From assembly GCA_020724465.1 (NCBI GenBank), contig DYGX01000009.1, forward strand, positions 62,001 through 126,000: a DNA stretch of 64,000 bases, in the 5' to 3' direction. The stretch's first letter is position 1; every line of letters starts with the position of its first letter. Source of the stretch: Thermoflexus sp. Lineage in GTDB: Bacteria; Chloroflexota; Anaerolineae; Aggregatilineales; Aggregatilineaceae. Shown one piece after another: positions 63,133 through 64,000 of this stretch. Position numbers and translations under genes: made by a program. The notes beneath the pieces are model-generated. The model saw nothing but the letters and a program-made list of their open reading frames with translations, ran no database searches and had not been told where the DNA came from.

Positions 63133-64000
63133 TCAGCGCGGACGCAGCATTTCCGAAGCGTGGACGGCGACCAGCACCGGCACCTGGTAGAGAATGTAGG
63201 CGAGGTCCGCCGCGTTGGTGTTGGTATTCCAGCTTACGAAGCGGTCCTCTTCCCACTGGACGTGCTTCTCCTGAACGTCCGGCTGCGTCGGCTCGACGAG
63301 CGTGAACGCGCTGCTGACGGCGATGTGTCCACCCGGCGCGCCCGGCAGCACGTCTTCCCACGACAGATCGTTCCAGATGTTGATGGCCGGCTGCTGGTCG
63401 ATGTCCAGCCCGAAGCGCGGCTCGCCAGGGCGCTCTTTGATCACAAAGAACCAGCCTGGCCGGTCGCCCGGATGCGTGCCGTCGTCGCCTTTAGCTTCAT
63501 CAGCGGTCAGGTCAAAGCCGAAGAAGTAGATGTCCGGCGCGACCTGCGCCTGATACAGCGGCGTCTTGACCTTGTCGCGCGGGGGATTGGCTTCTTCGGC
63601 GGGAGTCAGCTCTTGCAGGCGGCGCTCTTTGGTGTTGTCGATGTTGTCGTTGCTGGGCTGCCAGCGCGCTTTGTGCGCGTAGATGACCGCGTTCGGATAT
63701 TTCTTGAGCAGCTCGCCGCGAATAACCAGCACAACCTCTTCTTCCGCCTCGCCGCCCTGCTCGCGGTGATCGTGATCGCCCAGCCGCGAGAAGCGGGACC
63801 ACAGGTGCAGCGGCGGGATATCGCGCAGCATCTCGCGCAGCGCGTCCCGGTCCAGCGAGGGATCGGTGTTGAGGTAGCTGGTCACGTCCCAGAACTGGCG
63901 GAAGTAGCTGCCGCGCTGATCGGTCGGGTACTCGCGCCAGAGCAGCTCGCGCGCGAACTCGTGGTTGAGGCCGACCATGTACGCCTCGATGAATTTCTGA
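63133..64000 (-). CDS. Uncharacterized protein, first visible gene of the giant-protein cluster (5' end outside window)
   Basis: The frame is open at the right edge; 289 codons are visible. The beginning reads EAYMVGLNHEFARELLWREYPTDQRGSYFRQFWD, a striking conserved-looking motif, followed by IPPLHLWSRFSRLGDHDH, VVLVIRGELLKKYPNAVIYAHKA and near the end GWFFVIKERPGEPRFGLD and YQVPVLVAVHASEMLRPR. No catalytic motif is evident. It is read in the same direction as the 1876- and 631-residue genes with a 19-bp gap, so the three form one transcription unit. I cannot assign a function. Confidence 0.75.
   Translation of the reverse strand, partial: QKFIEAYMVGLNHEFARELLWREYPTDQRGSYFRQFWDVTSYLNTDPSLDRDALREMLRDIPPLHLWSRFSRLGDHDHREQGGEAEEEVVLVIRGELLKKYPNAVIYAHKARWQPSNDNIDNTKERRLQELTPAEEANPPRDKVKTPLYQAQVAPDIYFFGFDLTADEAKGDDGTHPGDRPGWFFVIKERPGEPRFGLDIDQQPAINIWNDLSWEDVLPGAPGGHIAVSSAFTLVEPTQPDVQEKHVQWEEDRFVSWNTNTNAADLAYILYQVPVLVAVHASEMLRPR

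Overview
The window is high-GC bacterial chromosome, most likely from a heterotrophic Chloroflexota (Anaerolineae-like) organism. The reasons are a complete LysW-dependent alpha-aminoadipate lysine operon (known mainly from Deinococcota, Chloroflexota and archaea), several sugar ABC importers with LacI/ROK regulators and glycoside hydrolases, and a large SARP/BTAD-type regulator. I saw no rRNA, tRNA, CRISPR array, insertion sequence or integrase. The taxonomic call is inference.

Layout. 1-2.6 kb: tail of an unknown gene, then an ArsR repressor with two small CxxC thioredoxin-like proteins flanking an ArsP-type permease. 2.7-4.2 kb: decayed genes (a frameshifted membrane protein and the C-terminal half of an Opp-type ATPase). 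4.2-13.2 kb: carbohydrate island 1 (GH3 beta-glucosidase, zinc alcohol dehydrogenase, sugar-binding protein, MalF- and MalG-type permeases, GH100-like invertase). 13.4-20.6 kb: a secreted hypothetical protein and, on the minus strand, a LacI regulator with a second sugar ABC importer; a GH67 alpha-glucuronidase fragment lies upstream. 20.8-28.8 kb: ROK regulator, a binding protein made of two near-identical copies fused in tandem, an RbsA-like ATPase, two RbsC-like permeases and a Gfo/Idh/MocA dehydrogenase. 28.9-39.1 kb: promoter, structured leader, a leader peptide with four Lys codons, an intrinsic terminator, then lysW-X-Y-Z-J, homocitrate synthase, homoaconitase large and small subunits, homoisocitrate dehydrogenase, lysK and a formyltetrahydrofolate cyclo-ligase-like gene. 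39.1-48.1 kb: a 1111-residue SARP/NTPase/TPR regulator, a selenium-binding protein/methanethiol oxidase with a small membrane protein, and a response regulator-glutaredoxin-like-flavoprotein fusion followed by a cyclic-nucleotide-binding histidine kinase. 48.1-53.8 kb: a branched-chain amino-acid type (Liv) ABC importer. 54.2-55.3 kb: alanine racemase. 55.4-64 kb: a 120-bp palindromic repeat and three consecutive minus-strand genes for very large uncharacterized proteins; the first runs off the window.

Main points of interest: (1) a lysine-codon leader-peptide attenuator in front of the LysW-pathway operon; (2) three ABC permeases with unusual added regions: a PDZ-like domain (9100-11013), a threefold-repeated extracytoplasmic insertion (14647-16224) and a ~360-residue extra N-terminus (49567-51585); (3) a solute-binding protein built from two copies identical over about 967 bp apart from one silent base; (4) two LacI-type operators 84 bp apart; (5) the uncharacterized giant-protein cluster at the right edge.
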